The translations under genes and the position numbers were made by a program. A stretch of DNA of 64,000 nt from positions 556,262 to 620,261 of the forward strand of contig JACTVC010000011.1 in assembly GCA_018417955.1 (NCBI GenBank). Reading direction: 5' to 3'. The notes under the pieces are model-generated. The model worked only from the letters and a program-made list of their open reading frames with translations, ran no database searches and was not told the origin of the DNA. Origin of the DNA: Laccaria trichodermophora (lineage: Eukaryota > Basidiomycota > Agaricomycetes > Agaricales > Hydnangiaceae). Below, piece after piece: positions 1 through 18,155 of this stretch; position 1 is the stretch's first letter; every line of letters begins with the position of its first letter.

Positions 1-2783
1 CAATTCGCTACGTGCTTGCAGAATCTTCAAAGCCCGTTTCCGTCCCCTTCCCCCCACATCCCCTTCTGTGTTACCTTGAGGCTCGCTTTCACTCTCGCCA
101 TCTTCCTCTTCGTCCACTTCTTCATCTGCAAAATCCAAAGCTCCAGGGTCCATCAACCGTGATCGATCTCGCTCTGCGTATGCGGCTTTGCGCATTGCTA
201 CCGAAGACGAGGCTTTGTGGGTGGTCGAAGAGGAGGGCCCTGGTTCATTCTCATCCGCTAGATTTGACTTCGGTACATAAGAAGCAAGACTCAGAACTTC
301 TCGTTGTCGCGAACGATTAATGATATTTATTGGCACTGAACTGGGAATTTGTGGGAGGCTGGTGGGGAAGTCTGAAAAGATACATGTCATTATCAAAATT
401 ATTGTTTGTTTCAGAGGGACGACAAACCGTCATAGCCCTCATCCTCGTCCTCATCTTCGTCTTCACCTGGTGCCCCCACTTCATTTGTTACAGTTGACAT
501 TTCCTCGGTTTCGTACTCACCCTCTTCCGGTATGTTATCGTGATTCAGGTGATCCTTAGAACCTTGACGACGAGTGAACGTTTGCCACGCCTTTCCATCC
601 AGTTTCCATGCACCACGGTGGCTTGGAGTATCAGCCGCCACGAGTTTCAAAATCTCGGCGTCCCGAGCATCAGGGACCTTCCCCTCCGCTACGCGACTAG
701 GGCCTGCTCTTGGAACTGGAGCTAAACGTGGCAGTGACATCATCATCGCTTGAGACGATGAGTCAACACCTGGTTGACTTCGTATGGGACGTATGTGTGA
801 AGGGGCTGGTAGTGAAGAAGGTCGAAGGGATGAAAATGATCCCGAAAGCCCATTCGCCTGTTGTCTCGATTTTCCTGGTCGTGATGGACGGAATACCGCG
901 GGTTGTTCAATGAGTGGTAATGTGTGTCGCGAATTGGGCGATTGATCAACACCGTCAAGATCTTCCAGTTCAAAAATTATTTCTATTTATTTCGTGTCCA
1001 TCAAAAGAATTTGGTTGAATAAGAAGAATACGCACCTCGTGGGTCCTGTTCAGCCAATGCTTCTTGCTCCGCGTTCTCTGCACCCACCTCCCTCTTGATG
1101 GTGACGACATCAGGTTGAACATCGAAAGTGACCCTGCGGTTTCCCCTGCCTCGTCCACGTGGTCCTGCGGAACCCTCCCCAACTTGAGTTTCTGGTTGAC
1201 CATTATGATTATTATTATTTGCAGATGTGGTAGGATTTTCAGACGTTTGCGAAGGGCCAGCTCGCTGATTGTTGCCTGTCGGGTTGGACGCCTGGCGCTC
1301 ACGCCTGTGACGGGAAATATCTTCTTCAAGATTTACAAAGTAGCGGAAGCTTGCAGCAGTATTAATTGAATCGTTGATGTTTCTACGAAATTGCAGGACG
1401 TTGCTCCCTTCGGAACGTCCGGCTGATTGGACCAATGTCACTGATCCTGAGTGAGTGGACGACAGGGTCTGGCTCGATACCGAATTTGGGGAACCATTAG
1501 ACTGAGGTGGCGGCGATCCGCTCTGATTAGCCTTCGGATAGTGGAACGACGTTGTTGCCAGAGAAGCTGACAGTGCTGAAACTCGAGGCCCAGGCGACAA
1601 TGATACTCTCGCAGGATTAAGTACAGAGACGGGTTTGAAATCACGAATTGTCGTAGCTGATGGACTTCCTACACCGTTTACTCCGAATTTGTGATTCTGG
1701 TCCTTGTGGTTTGTAGGAGACAGTGTTCGCTTGGAATTCCGTTCTTTTTGAACTTCGTTTATACTCCGTTTGAACTTCCACCAAAGAACTTCCACCTGCT
1801 GTCGCAGCTCGTTGTCGATACGCTCCATGTCGGCCACTTTTTCCCGCACTAGATCCGCAATTTGTTGCTCAGCAGCCGCATGGCGAGCCTGAGATTCCTT
1901 CTCAGCTAATGATGCGAGATGGAGAAAGGTTTGATGTGACGGCGTAAAAGGCGGCGGGGGAAAGAGAGATGTGTGTGAAAGGTATGAAGGTGGAGGCTCT
2001 GGCGATGATGAGATAGTGCGCGACGGTGAACGCTCAGCATTCGTCTTGGGAGATGGTGGCCTTGAGGAAGGAGGAGGAAGTAAAACCGAAAATGCCATTG
2101 AATAATTATGATGCGTTGTTGCTTGCGTTACTGCGGTGCCAACCTAAGTGTGCATCCAGGACGTCAGATATTGTTAGACTCGGTGATAGATTTCAATACA
2201 AGGATCGAAAGAACGCGACTTGGTCTGGTAGGACGGGGTAACAAATGATATCGCGCTTGCAGCAGACACCCTCTCGCTCGCCCATCGTTGCAGAAATGAT
2301 CTTGGAATATAAAGAAAAGACTCACCAAACAATCCTTATGAATCTCAATCCATCCACTGGAGCTCTTCATGATCTCGCGCTCCACCCAATCATTCCCTGG
2401 TAACAATGGCCCATCCTCTCCTTCGATATCCGCTGAAGAGATTTGAAAGACGCGATAGACGTTCAGGTCACACAAGAGACAAGTCAGAGTCGTAAATCGG
2501 GAACATCGCGATATTCCAGAGATAGGTGTCAGCGGTGTCTTGATTCTAATGGTGGCTTGTGGGTGTACCTGGAGCGGGAAGAAGGGAGAAAGGGCGATGT
2601 TAAAGTGGAAGTGGAGGTGAAATCTATATAACATACCACTTGGATGCCCTCATCGCCGACGAAGACTTGCGCATACACCGGGTCGCTAGCGGAGTCTGGT
2701 GGTGCTGTGGTCGCAGGTTCCGCTTGAAGGCGGACGTTCAGACACTTGCACGCAAAAAGCTGTGGAGCTAAGGTGCTGGCCAT
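1..2783 (-). CDS. Uncharacterised protein with N-terminal CxC/CxxC region and long disordered tail (3' end beyond window)
   Basis: I do not recognise this family. The model is complement(join(<1..371, 431..961, 1036..2130, 2200..2272, 2326..2568, 2637..2783)), chosen because every junction has GT-AG ends and keeps one open frame for about 820 visible residues. The N-terminal ~130 residues look folded, with a CxC (FACKCLNVRL, residues ~10-19) and a CxxC (TCLLCDLNVYRV), a spacing that could bind zinc. This is followed by a Ser/Pro-rich low-complexity stretch, a short Ala/Glu/Arg-rich probable coiled coil (around 1750-1930), and acidic (DEDEDED) and basic (RGRGR, GRGRKR) patches, so a nuclear role is possible but inferred. 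The start at 2783 gives MASTLAPQ; an in-frame extension to 2870 is also open. The intron at 2273-2325 is the least certain. The gene is cut by the left edge, so its C-terminus is not seen. Confidence 0.6.
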
Positions 2784-3254
2784 GAGAGTGGCTCGAGGTC
2801 GCAAGCGTTGTACTCGAGGATACAAAGGCCAGCAAGCGCTTGTTGTTGTGCCAACGATGTTGTTGGGCAATTGTTCAGGTTCAAGGTTGAGTTGAAGCTA
2901 AGGAGCATCCGATTCGGATACCCGGACCTAAAGCTCTAGCCGTTGTAATACGGTGTCATATCAACCCTTTATGTACCTCATATATCACTTCATTGCCACC
3001 GACCAGGCGCCGACCATCGCACTCAATCACACGCGTACCGACTTTCTATACCTTCAACTCACTAGAATCATCGAATTGAAACGACTGTATTGCCTCCCAA
3101 GAACATGGAGCTAATTACAAGCATACAAAGTAATTACTTCACCTCCGTACCCCCAGGACTTCTGGCCGGGGTGCCTCTCTCGTGACATCTTGCCTAGACG
3201 CCATTACGTTCCCCGAGGAATTAAAGCTCGCGAGCATATTTGCATTATCCAGTG
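2784..3254. other. Intergenic, promoter of the leftmost gene
   Basis: About 470 bases lie between the 3' end of the CLPTM1-family gene and the start of the leftmost gene, both on the minus strand. I see no RNA gene, repeat or convincing ORF here. It should hold the terminator of the former and the promoter of the latter. Confidence 0.5.
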
Positions 3255-6024
3255 TCACTTGTCTTTCTTGGACTCTCCAACCGTGGCATCTACGTCTGCA
3301 GCCAGAACTTGGCCATATTCATTCACTCGCTTAGGATCAATGCGGTATATCCATCGCTTTAAAATCGGAATTAGATGGTAGTTGCAGTGTTTTAAGCAGT
3401 TCACGCACCTGATATAAGAAGATGAGGAATACTACGTCGTCCCTGTAAAGTTTCATCTGTTAGTAACCATACGACGTCTGATTAGCCGGTGAAGGTGAAA
3501 TACCGGAAACAGGCCAAGCGATGCAAGAAAGGCATCTTAATGCAAAACCTAAAGGTAGTCAGAATGAGATTTCCCAACATAACAACGATCCTTACGCAAA
3601 GAAATCATCAACAACAGTTGAGAGTGTCTTGTATATCATGGCTTTCATTGGCATATGAGCAACACTCTGTGGTACCCCTAAGTATTCGTTCGTGAAGCGG
3701 AGAAGGTTACGAACCTTAAGCTTGTAGTTGATGATCAGCTGAGGGATAAGTTGCGCCTTGGAGTTGGTTAGTCCATATGCTTCCCGTTCTCATTCACGAT
3801 GATGCTTACGAATCCAAACATGTACACAAAGGAAGTGAGCGTTGTTATCACGAAACTATACCATCCCTTGTGTGTCTTGTAAATCAACGAGTACACGGTA
3901 TACGCCATAAGTGTCGGTATTGCCACCCAAGAGACGTAGCGGAACGCCAGTTTATCGTATCTATCACGGTGATGATTCAGCACGGAGTACCGTTAGTAGA
4001 GAAACGCGCCCACTCTTGTGTCTTCTTCTCATCCTCGCTGAGCACATGTTTATCTATGGTCAGGAGGAAATGAGCACAGCATCAACGTCTGGTCAGCGGG
4101 GTGTCATACCTTTGATATCAAGCTTATAGGGTAGGAGTGAGCCCGCGGGTGAGGGAATCACACGAATATCTACGGCTTTAGTTATCTGGGGATGTGTTAT
4201 TGCCACCGAAATCACCGGAGCACTCGTCATACCTTCCAGGCTTCGATCAAGACGCCCATACCGGATCCCATAAGGATCATCCAACTTGTATTTTCGTTGT
4301 TGTCGATGAGATACAACAGAATAACAATTTGCACAAAGACGTTTGTGATAATCTAAAAAAAAGCATTCAGTCAGTGATCGCGTCAAGATCTCATGACCGG
4401 CGACCTACAGTTCTGCGGGAGTAACATTAGAAGCGCCGGTTTCCGCGATAGGTGTGATCAACTCACCTGACAGAAACGCCAACCATCTCTTTTTTCTGTC
4501 GCCAATGTGAAACGTCCGATTTGAACGCCAACATCTCGAATCTGGATCAGTGTCCCGTGTTAGGTGTCCCGAACCTCCCGCGGTAGTGAAGGATTGACGC
4601 ACAAAACATGCAACACGCTGACAAGAGCCGTAACACCCAAGAACCAGGGATTAGTTTCCAGCAACATTCGTTTCACTTCGTCAAGCTCCGCACCACCGCC
4701 TCCTTGTTGTTTGGCGGCTTCGTTGAAACCGTGCGTCATGGATGCAAAAAGCTGGAATTTGAAGAAAGTCATAGGTTGGAACGTAATTTGTAATGGCAGT
4801 GAGGACGTAGTGCTGTTGAGTTCTTCATAATGCGACCGGAGATGCCAAAATTCGTTCGGAAAAATAATAGGTTTGTACCATCCCTTAGTGCCGGTCTCAT
4901 CTCGCTGGTCAGGCACTAAGTAGACATCTAACAAGATACAGTCAACCATGGTGCATATAAAAGAATGACAAAAGCCGCTCACGTTCGAGAAGAGGAGGTG
5001 CAAGAGAGCCGTACGGGAGGATTGCAGCGTCTGAAATGAGGGCCAAAGTCACATTCTACGAGACCGGTGAGAAATAGCCATTGACGCGTAGAAAAACGCG
5101 ACGTACTCTGTGCCAGTGTGGAACGATAATTTCCGGCTGTTTGGGAAGATAGTCGGACGAATTACAAGATATCAACAATGCAAATGCTCACTTCTTCTAT
5201 CTGATTTTCCTCAGTTTCTTCGGTTTTACTAAGTAAATTCTTTTCCTTGCGAGCTTTGAGCTTCGGAAGATACGGCGTCAGAACTGAAAATAGATGTTTA
5301 GCTCAACGCGTGTCGGCTTGCAAAAGATACAGCATACGCTTTCGGACGTGATGTACATTTGAGGGATCATACGAAGGCGTTTGTGGGTCCGGATGAGCGC
5401 CATCTTTGGTGACGTATATGTCTGCCCACAGCGAACCGTTATTCAATACGCTCTACAAAATTAGTCGAAAACTGGGGACAGATGGAGTGTTTTTCACCTC
5501 AGGAAATTTAACGTCTAGCTCTGCAACCCGCGCTTCAGTGAAATCACCAAATGTAATGTTTTGCCAAACGAAGTGGGGCAAATCCTTCTCTGTCTTCGAC
5601 TTCGACTGAATGAAGATGTCGTTGCTTTGCGAAGTTGAGAGATAGACGTGCATGTCTAATGCTTGACCTAGATGCCATGCTGAGAATGCTTGAACCGGAG
5701 GTAGATGCCAAGGGTTAACGGCAACCTTAGTGGTCGGCACTCCCGGTTCCGTCGTTGGGACGGCAGTGGAGGGGGACGTTTGAGATGTGAAGAACTTTGT
5801 AACTAAAGTACACATTTAATACGGTGACAGTGAAAAATGCTGTCACATACCAAGTTGTGATATTGTCCAGACCAATAGGACTTGCTATTTATGCCGTTAG
5901 GTGGGTGGAGAACTCGAACTCTAATAAAACGCACCTGTCCAATTTTGAAGACTCGTTGTAATGTAGACTGTTCCGGCTCAGCATCACCCTGAGCAGCTGC
6001 AGCAGCAGCTCGTTGTTCGGACAT
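3255..6024 (-). CDS. CLPTM1-family multipass ER/Golgi membrane protein
   Basis: This is a fungal member of the CLPTM1 (cleft lip and palate transmembrane protein 1 / CRR9) family. Members are multipass ER-Golgi membrane proteins; human CLPTM1L is a lipid scramblase and CLPTM1 retains GABA-A receptors in the ER. The gene runs from MSEQRAAAAA at 6024 through several short introns. The luminal N-terminal half has WHLGQALDMHVYLS and a conserved-looking segment ending in FWHLRSHYEELNSTT. Typical family signatures follow: MLLETNPWFLGVTALVS, a KMWK-type segment read here as GVLIEAWKITKAVDI, YKLDIKGMTPR and HKGWYSFVITTL. The C-terminus is RWIYRIDPKRVNEYGQ and then an acidic/Lys tail ending at a TGA at 3255. 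Near position 3800 the frame stays open only if a short intron is removed. Family assignment is strong; individual exon ends were not all resolved. Confidence 0.85.
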
Positions 6025-6731
6025 ACTGGGAGGGTGAGAGGAGACTCAAAACTTGATATAACAGTGACACGCCGGCTTGAAGCTGAATTCAACGAATAAT
6101 AATGCCATCACTCTGCTTTTCCACGACATCAACAAACGTGTGCTCAGTCTCGACACGGCGTTTGAGTAAGTATGGAACTTTTGGAGAACAATCGGTCAGA
6201 ATAAGAACAATCGTTCAGAACAAGAAAAGTAGAACAAGAACAATCGGTCGTTGTGGCTTCACTATCCTCTGGACCTACATAGTACCTACATGCGTAAGAG
6301 ACATGGATTGGGGTTTCTTTGGCCAAAACTATCTCTGCAATCATTTGGAATTCATTGAGGTTTACACAAGTTATGTACCCCAGCGTCAAAATCTTAGGTG
6401 GTTCCTTGCAGCATGGGGCGAGAAATAGATTTCCAATCGCTTTGATCACTGCGGAATCTCACAGCAGACGCTGAGCGATTTCTCCATGGCTCTTATATCT
6501 TGAATGGTTGTTACGCAAAATCACAGTTGAAATATTATTGCCGTTCGTTATCAAGGTTCTTTTGTAATTCGTGACCACGTCACAAACCCTCTGCCCTGCT
6601 GTTTGTGTCCATCACGTGCACGTCCAAACCCTCTGCCCAAGCTGCTTTAATTTAGCCCGCCTTTTCCTGCTTTTTCCACCCACCAACTTCCGCACTTCAA
6701 CCCAGTTCCAACCCTTATCGCCACTCCCATT
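6025..6731. promoter_or_regulatory. Intergenic region with probable 14-3-3 promoter elements
   Basis: This divergent spacer lies between the CLPTM1-family gene (-) and 14-3-3 (+). It holds a local reiteration of AGAACAATCGGT-like units around 6180-6255. Nearer the 14-3-3 gene a perfect direct repeat, CAAACCCTCTGCCC, occurs at 6583-6596 and 6625-6638 and flanks an E-box CACGTG at 6613-6618. CT-rich tracts follow at 6650-6735. The spacing before the 14-3-3 transcript suggests promoter function, but this is inference. I see no gene here. Confidence 0.45.
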
Positions 6732-6871
6732 GTAAGCCAGCCCTCCCCGCTGTTCGACGTTGAGCTCATTTCTTACCTCTCTGCAGAACACTCCTCCACC
6801 TCACCCCACATATCAACGTATGTTTCAGACGCGTTCTGACGCGTTATTTCTTTCTTATCGTTTGCTTCTAG

Positions 6872-7809
6872 ATGCCTGAATCCCGTGAAGACTCTGTCTA
6901 CCTTGCCAAGCTCGCTGAGCAAGCCGAGCGTTATGAAGGTCATTATCATTGTTTCGTGTCGTGTGCTCAAGCTTATAATACCGTCATTAGAGATGGTCGA
7001 GAACATGAAGCGTGTTGCTTCATCTGACCAGGAGCTGACTGTGGAGGAACGTAACTTGCTTTCCGTCGCCTACAAGAATGTTATTGGCGCTCGCCGCGCT
7101 TCGTGGAGAATTGTCTCGTCAATCGAGCAAAAGGAGGAGTCGAAGGGTAACGAGGCCCAGGTTTCAATGATCAAAGGTTACCGAGAGAAGATTGAGAGCG
7201 AGCTCGCAAAAATCTGCGAAGATATCCTTGACGTCCTTGACAAACATCTCATTCCTTCAGCCGCCTCAGGAGAGTCGAAGGTGTTTTATCACAAGATGTA
7301 TGTTTTCACTCACTCCATTAAACGCGCCTGTTGTTTAACAAATGTTTTCGTAGGATGGGTGATTACCACCGATATCTTGCTGAGTTTGCCACTGGCGATA
7401 AGCGTAAAGACAGCGCTGATAAGTCACTGGAGGCATACAAGGCTGCTTCTGATGTTGCTGTGACCGAACTCCCACCCACACACCCCATCCGTCTCGGTCT
7501 CGCACTCAACTTCTCCGTGTTTTACTACGAGATCCTCAACAGCCCCGATCGCGCTTGCCATCTTGCCAAACAGGCTTTCGATGATGCCATTGCCGAGCTC
7601 GACACCTTGTCAGAAGAGAGCTACAAGGATTCCACTTTGATTATGCAACTGCTGAGAGATAACTTGACGCTATGGACTTCAGATATGCAAGACTCAGGTT
7701 CGCATTGAGTTTGAAATGCCTTATGTTCTAAACTTACATGTTGTCATTTTCAGCTGACAAACCTTCAGACGGCAAGGATGAGGCCGCTGAGGCGCCCGCA
7801 GACGATTAA
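6872..7809 (+). CDS. 14-3-3 phosphoserine/threonine-binding adaptor protein
   Basis: 14-3-3 proteins are dimeric cytosolic adaptors that bind phosphorylated client proteins in signalling and cell-cycle control. The model join(6872..6938, 6991..7297, 7354..7697, 7754..7809) gives 257 residues, the usual family length. It contains the hallmark segments in order: [16 protein letters not shown] at the N-terminus, [18 protein letters not shown] (with helix-3 Lys and Arg ligands of the phosphate), [30 protein letters not shown] and [13 protein letters not shown]. It ends in an acidic tail ([10 protein letters not shown]). Two candidate introns sit in the 5' UTR (6732-6786 and 6818-6871, the latter ending right at the ATG), a common arrangement for highly expressed fungal genes. 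I see no missing ligand residue. Confidence 0.97.
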
Positions 7810-8110
7810 ATGCTTTTGGTCGTTTGGTTGCTTCCTTCCCTGCCTGGATGGCGCTCACGAGTGTCACCTGCTTCTCCATCATCGCATTGCAACATCCTTG
7901 TTCTGACATCATACATTCACACCTGATACATCAGAATTGTCCGAATTGCCGTCACTTTTTTATCAGTATCCCGTAGTTTAACTTTTTGTCATTGAATTCA
8001 CGACTGCCTCGTACGCCTTGTTGTGAGAATTTTAAGATCACCTTTTCTGAAGAGGCGCCCATCAGTGCTATTATCCGCTTGTAGATACTGGGCAACGTCC
8101 AAATGCTTTC

Positions 8111-11100
8111 ATGCCTCCTTCACCTATCGTTGCGGTCTTAGGCATTACATCGTTGCTGGCGACATTGCTTTTTTATGTTGCCAGCTCAGATATCGCTCAA
8201 CGGCTATCGCCACAAGGATGTCGAATGTCGTGGATGTCCCCTTCCTACGTACTCCAGAACAAGTTTGACACGTCATGGACTCCTCTGGCGCGGAGATATT
8301 CGCTGTGGCTGTATCGTGAAGTCGGTTGGGATCCTGAGCAGGTGCGTTGGCCGCCCTTCCAAGGCTCACGGCGGTTGATATGAACTTTCTAGGTAGACCA
8401 TCTAGCAAATAGCCTGCCTGTCCTCTTCATTCCAGGAAATGCGGGCTCGTCTCACCAAGTCCGCTCAATTGCGTCTTCTGCAACGCGTCAATTTTGGCTT
8501 TCGCCTTACACCGTTGACACGACTTTCAAATCACGTCCGCTGAAACCGCTGGATTTCTTTGCTGGTAAGCATGCAGCTGCCGTTCCATCAATTCTTCTAC
8601 ATCAAAGCAGTTCTTAGTTGAATTCAATGAGGATCTCTCTGCCTTCCATGGTTCAACCCTTGAATCACAAATTGCATACACCACCAGCGCCGTGAGATAC
8701 ATCCTTTCGTTGTATCCGCCGAATACAACTATGATTATAATGGGGCATTCTATGGGTGGAATCGTTGCAACATCTCTCCTTCCATCCCTAGACATCTCAG
8801 CCATCATCACGATGTCAACACCTCACACCCTTCCTCCTGCTCGATTTGATTCTCGCATGGATAGAATTTACGAGAAGCTGCCTGGCATTCTCGCCAACGA
8901 CCCGACTCCGATTTTGTCCCTGTGTGGCGGAGCTACGGATATGATGATCCCATCTGAAGCATGCATCCTTCCCTCGCAAAATTCCAGCATTTTCCGAAGC
9001 ACCATCTTCACATCTGCCTTAGCAGGAGCCTGGACTGGGGTTGGTCATCGTGAGATGGTTTGGTGTCACCAGGTCCGTTGGCGAGTTGCCCGGGCTGCGC
9101 TGGAACTTGGGGGGTCAGATAATGCGGTAGGAAGAGCTGCTATTCTTGCCAAGTGGCTCGACGATGGCCGTTTTGTTCCCTCGATTCCCACCGAACGGCT
9201 AAAGTTGGACGCCGAAGATTCTGCCAACAAAGAGACGCTTCCTCTCGGCGAAAGGTTGGTGTTGAGGAACCCTCATGGTACAAAGACGTACCTTCTTCCT
9301 ATTCCCCAAGGCAAACAGCATACCTTGACGGTCTTCGTTTCACAAGGCTCTATCTATGGTGTATCTCCTCAAAACCCGCTACCTCTTCAAGTTTCTATTT
9401 TCGCCTGCGTGTCTCGCTCAGCGGAGTTGGATTGTACAACTTTGAGACCCACTACCTTAAAGCTGATCCCTAACCCTATCCCTGGAAGGTCCTTCCCTGC
9501 TCCTGACGAAGGATCAGACGAGTCTGAAGGTGTAGCCCTATACGAAGTCGGTCTCTCTCCGTCTGAGGACTCAAGCCGGATCAGTGTCCGAGTAGAAAAT
9601 GGGGACGGGAACGGATGGGTTATCGCAGGTCTCGACAAGGGAATAACACTCACTAACCCAGTCGGATTGTCAAGTTGGGACTTTCGCTTCTCGCTTCTTG
9701 CTTCGTCACTAATGCTTTCCAAGGCCTACTATTCGGGGTTGAAACGTTGACCTTTCCTGTGAATGAAGCGCTGCGAACTTCCGTTACGTTTCCGAATCTT
9801 CTATCGAATGCTCTTGTGGCATATCAAATTACTCCTCTTTGGTCAAATCGTTCGGAATGCTTGAGTATGTCTTTCCAAGATTCAGGGATTCCAAAACGAC
9901 AACGCCATTTCGCAGATTCGCTCTTCCCACCCCTCGTTATACATCCTTCAAATCCTACAGAAACTCATTATTTTACCCTGGCGAACCCGCGAGATCCGAG
10001 AGTAACACTCCACACTCATTTACCCGCTCCTTACATCACGCAACCCCAATTTCTGGCTCGTGGCGTCAACTTCACAGTGTATTCGTCCGGCGATTCGGTA
10101 TGCAATGAAGATCTTAAAGGGATAACCATTTCAGTTGACTGGTTTGCGACGTTGGGACGCTGGGGATCTCGATATATGACTACCCTGGTCTCGTGGGCTG
10201 TCGGTGTTGCTGCCTTGGTGGTGTTTTTCGCTTGGGAGGTAGGCGACTCGGGATGTATGACGTTCGCTCCTCTATCAGTCCATCTATTGACATTTACGAT
10301 AACAGTACCAATACCAAGCGTCTCTCAGTCTCTAACGCATTACGGGGGTTCGATGTTTCGTCTGCTGCTCTTGCCTTCTTTTCTGTTTTCTTTCGTTCCG
10401 CTTCCTGAGTCGTTTTATCTGGGAAACAAGGGAGAAGCTGCTTTCTCACCTTTAGCGCCCTTGGTGTTGGTTCTCGCGAGTGGCCTTGTATGCGTAAGTT
10501 GGTGGATCCTGTCGTTTCTCGTCTTCGTTGTCAGCAAGTCTGGTAGCCTTTTTCCCGACAGGTATGGATTTTAGTTGACGTAGCAATCTGTCACTGATTC
10601 TGCATCAGAGGTGGAGTGTACACCAGCGTGCGCCGGAGCACGCTGGTGTCAATACTTCTTATCTTCCTTTTAATATTCCTGTTCGTCCCTTGGCAAGTCG
10701 CGTTTCTTGGAAGTTGGATCCTTCATCTACACACTTGCGCATCGTCGGCCGCAACAGTAAAATCACTGCCGCATTCACCAGCTGCAATTCCTCTCATTCG
10801 CCGGTCTGACGACCGACCCCAGCAGAATGAAGAGCACACTGGAGAGAATCGAAGCCAACGGCTCCCTTTGGACGAACAAAAAAATATGCACCATCACAAT
10901 ATGCTTATTTTGCTGCTCATGACATGGCTACTGCCACTTGCTGCCCCAGCACTGGCAGTGTGGGTGCGAACCTTGGCTACGGCTGGTTTAACAACGCCGT
11001 TCGACAGCGACCACAACTTTCTCAATGCAGCGCCATTCCTAGTCATGGTAGACTTCGCGTCATGGACTCGAGGCCCATTATTCCAGAGGCAAAGGTATGT

Positions 11101-11359
11101 CACGTCATTCAAGCTGGTTTATTTATTGCTTGAAAAATTCATCGCCTCGCTACCTAGATTCGAGGACCATATATCTGTACGGTGGTCGTTCGCGGCAATT
11201 TCTGCTGTGGCATTTTCGATTGGATCTCGGCAGCCTTATAGTGTCTTTGATGTCTCCAGAATTGCCATTGGCCTCGTAGTCGCTGTTAGAATTGGAAAAC
11301 GTTATTGGGGGGGCGCTTCCTGGGATACAGCAAATTACCAAATGCCAAGACTCAGATGA
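8111..11359 (+). CDS. BST1: GPI inositol-deacylase (Bst1/PGAP1)
   Basis: This ER membrane lipase removes the inositol-linked acyl chain from GPI anchors, a step needed for ER exit of GPI-anchored proteins. The model join(8111..8341, 8393..8564, 8618..9673, 9724..10561, 10609..11094, 11158..11359) is an exact 995 codons including stop, close to the family norm. An N-terminal membrane segment (VAVLGITSLLATLLFY) is followed by the PGAP1 lipase fold: VLFIPGNAGSSHQVRS forms the oxyanion region and GHSMGG (around residue 170) the nucleophile elbow. HREMVW probably supplies the catalytic His. The C-terminal third holds several hydrophobic helices, as expected. The intron at 9674-9723 uses a CTAAT branch site and is required to keep frame. 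The one at 11095-11157 is 63 bp and in frame, so it could be retained. Confidence 0.93.
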
Positions 11360-12016
11360 TCATTCCGTTGATCACGATCATGTTCGCGGAGTTTTGATCG
11401 CACAGCGTGCGAGATCTAGACAGTCAAGCACACCATTACTACACTATATACATACTTACCATTAAGTACTACATGAAATTCAATCAAGATTTTCGCACAA
11501 ACGGATTTCTAACCTAGAGCTTTATGAACCATATCATGTTGTACTCGCAGCGCTATAAAAAATGTCACAGCTATCTGTTCACGCGATGTTGTCTGTTGAG
11601 CAAAATGTTTCGGTTGTGTATAGAACACGCTACTCAAGCGCTACTAGTAGCCTAGGCTTTTTCCATTGTAACATCAACTCAAGTAGGGATAGATAACACG
11701 GTTGAGGGGCTACGTTACATTTGTTAACTTGCCAGCGGGGAGTGGCTGTCACCTCGCCCAGTAGGATTTGTGCGAGAGATTTTGTGAGATAAGTTCTTTT
11801 TTGGATATTCGAGCCATTTGTAGGTCATTGTATGCTGTTTCCGGAGGGTGCCTGTTGTCTAAGTATATAAAAGGAAGTGGCCCACGCAGAACCACTCTGG
11901 TGACCCTGCTAAACATAATCTTGCCGATTTTAAACTCCGCTGTTCACTCTTGACACTTAGAACCTCTAGAAGACGAGGCCGGAACCCTCAAGAAATTCGG
12001 GCCTTTCTTTTAAAAT
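11360..12016. other. Intergenic region between BST1 and the KDM5 gene
   Basis: About 650 bases without a convincing ORF. A TATA-like TATATAAAAGG lies at about 11864-11874, some 140 bases before the KDM5 start codon. Nothing else stands out. Confidence 0.4.
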
Positions 12017-18050
<6,034 letters not shown>

Positions 18051-18155
18051 TTCCGCCTTTTGTTTATTTGAATGTTATTTGCCTTTTGCTCTGTGTGCAA
18101 TTGAAACTAATGCTGTCTATGCTGATTAAATAATATGGATCATTTGTACTGTGAA

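Noticed and set aside
2301..2325. A 25-base GT-AG intron in the leftmost gene
   Set aside because: Too short for spliceosomal removal; a 53-base alternative (2273-2325) keeps the frame and fits the other introns.
8023..8268. Upstream plus-strand ORF overlapping the start of BST1
   Set aside because: Different frame from BST1 and no membrane/lipase features. The BST1 start at 8111 explains the region.
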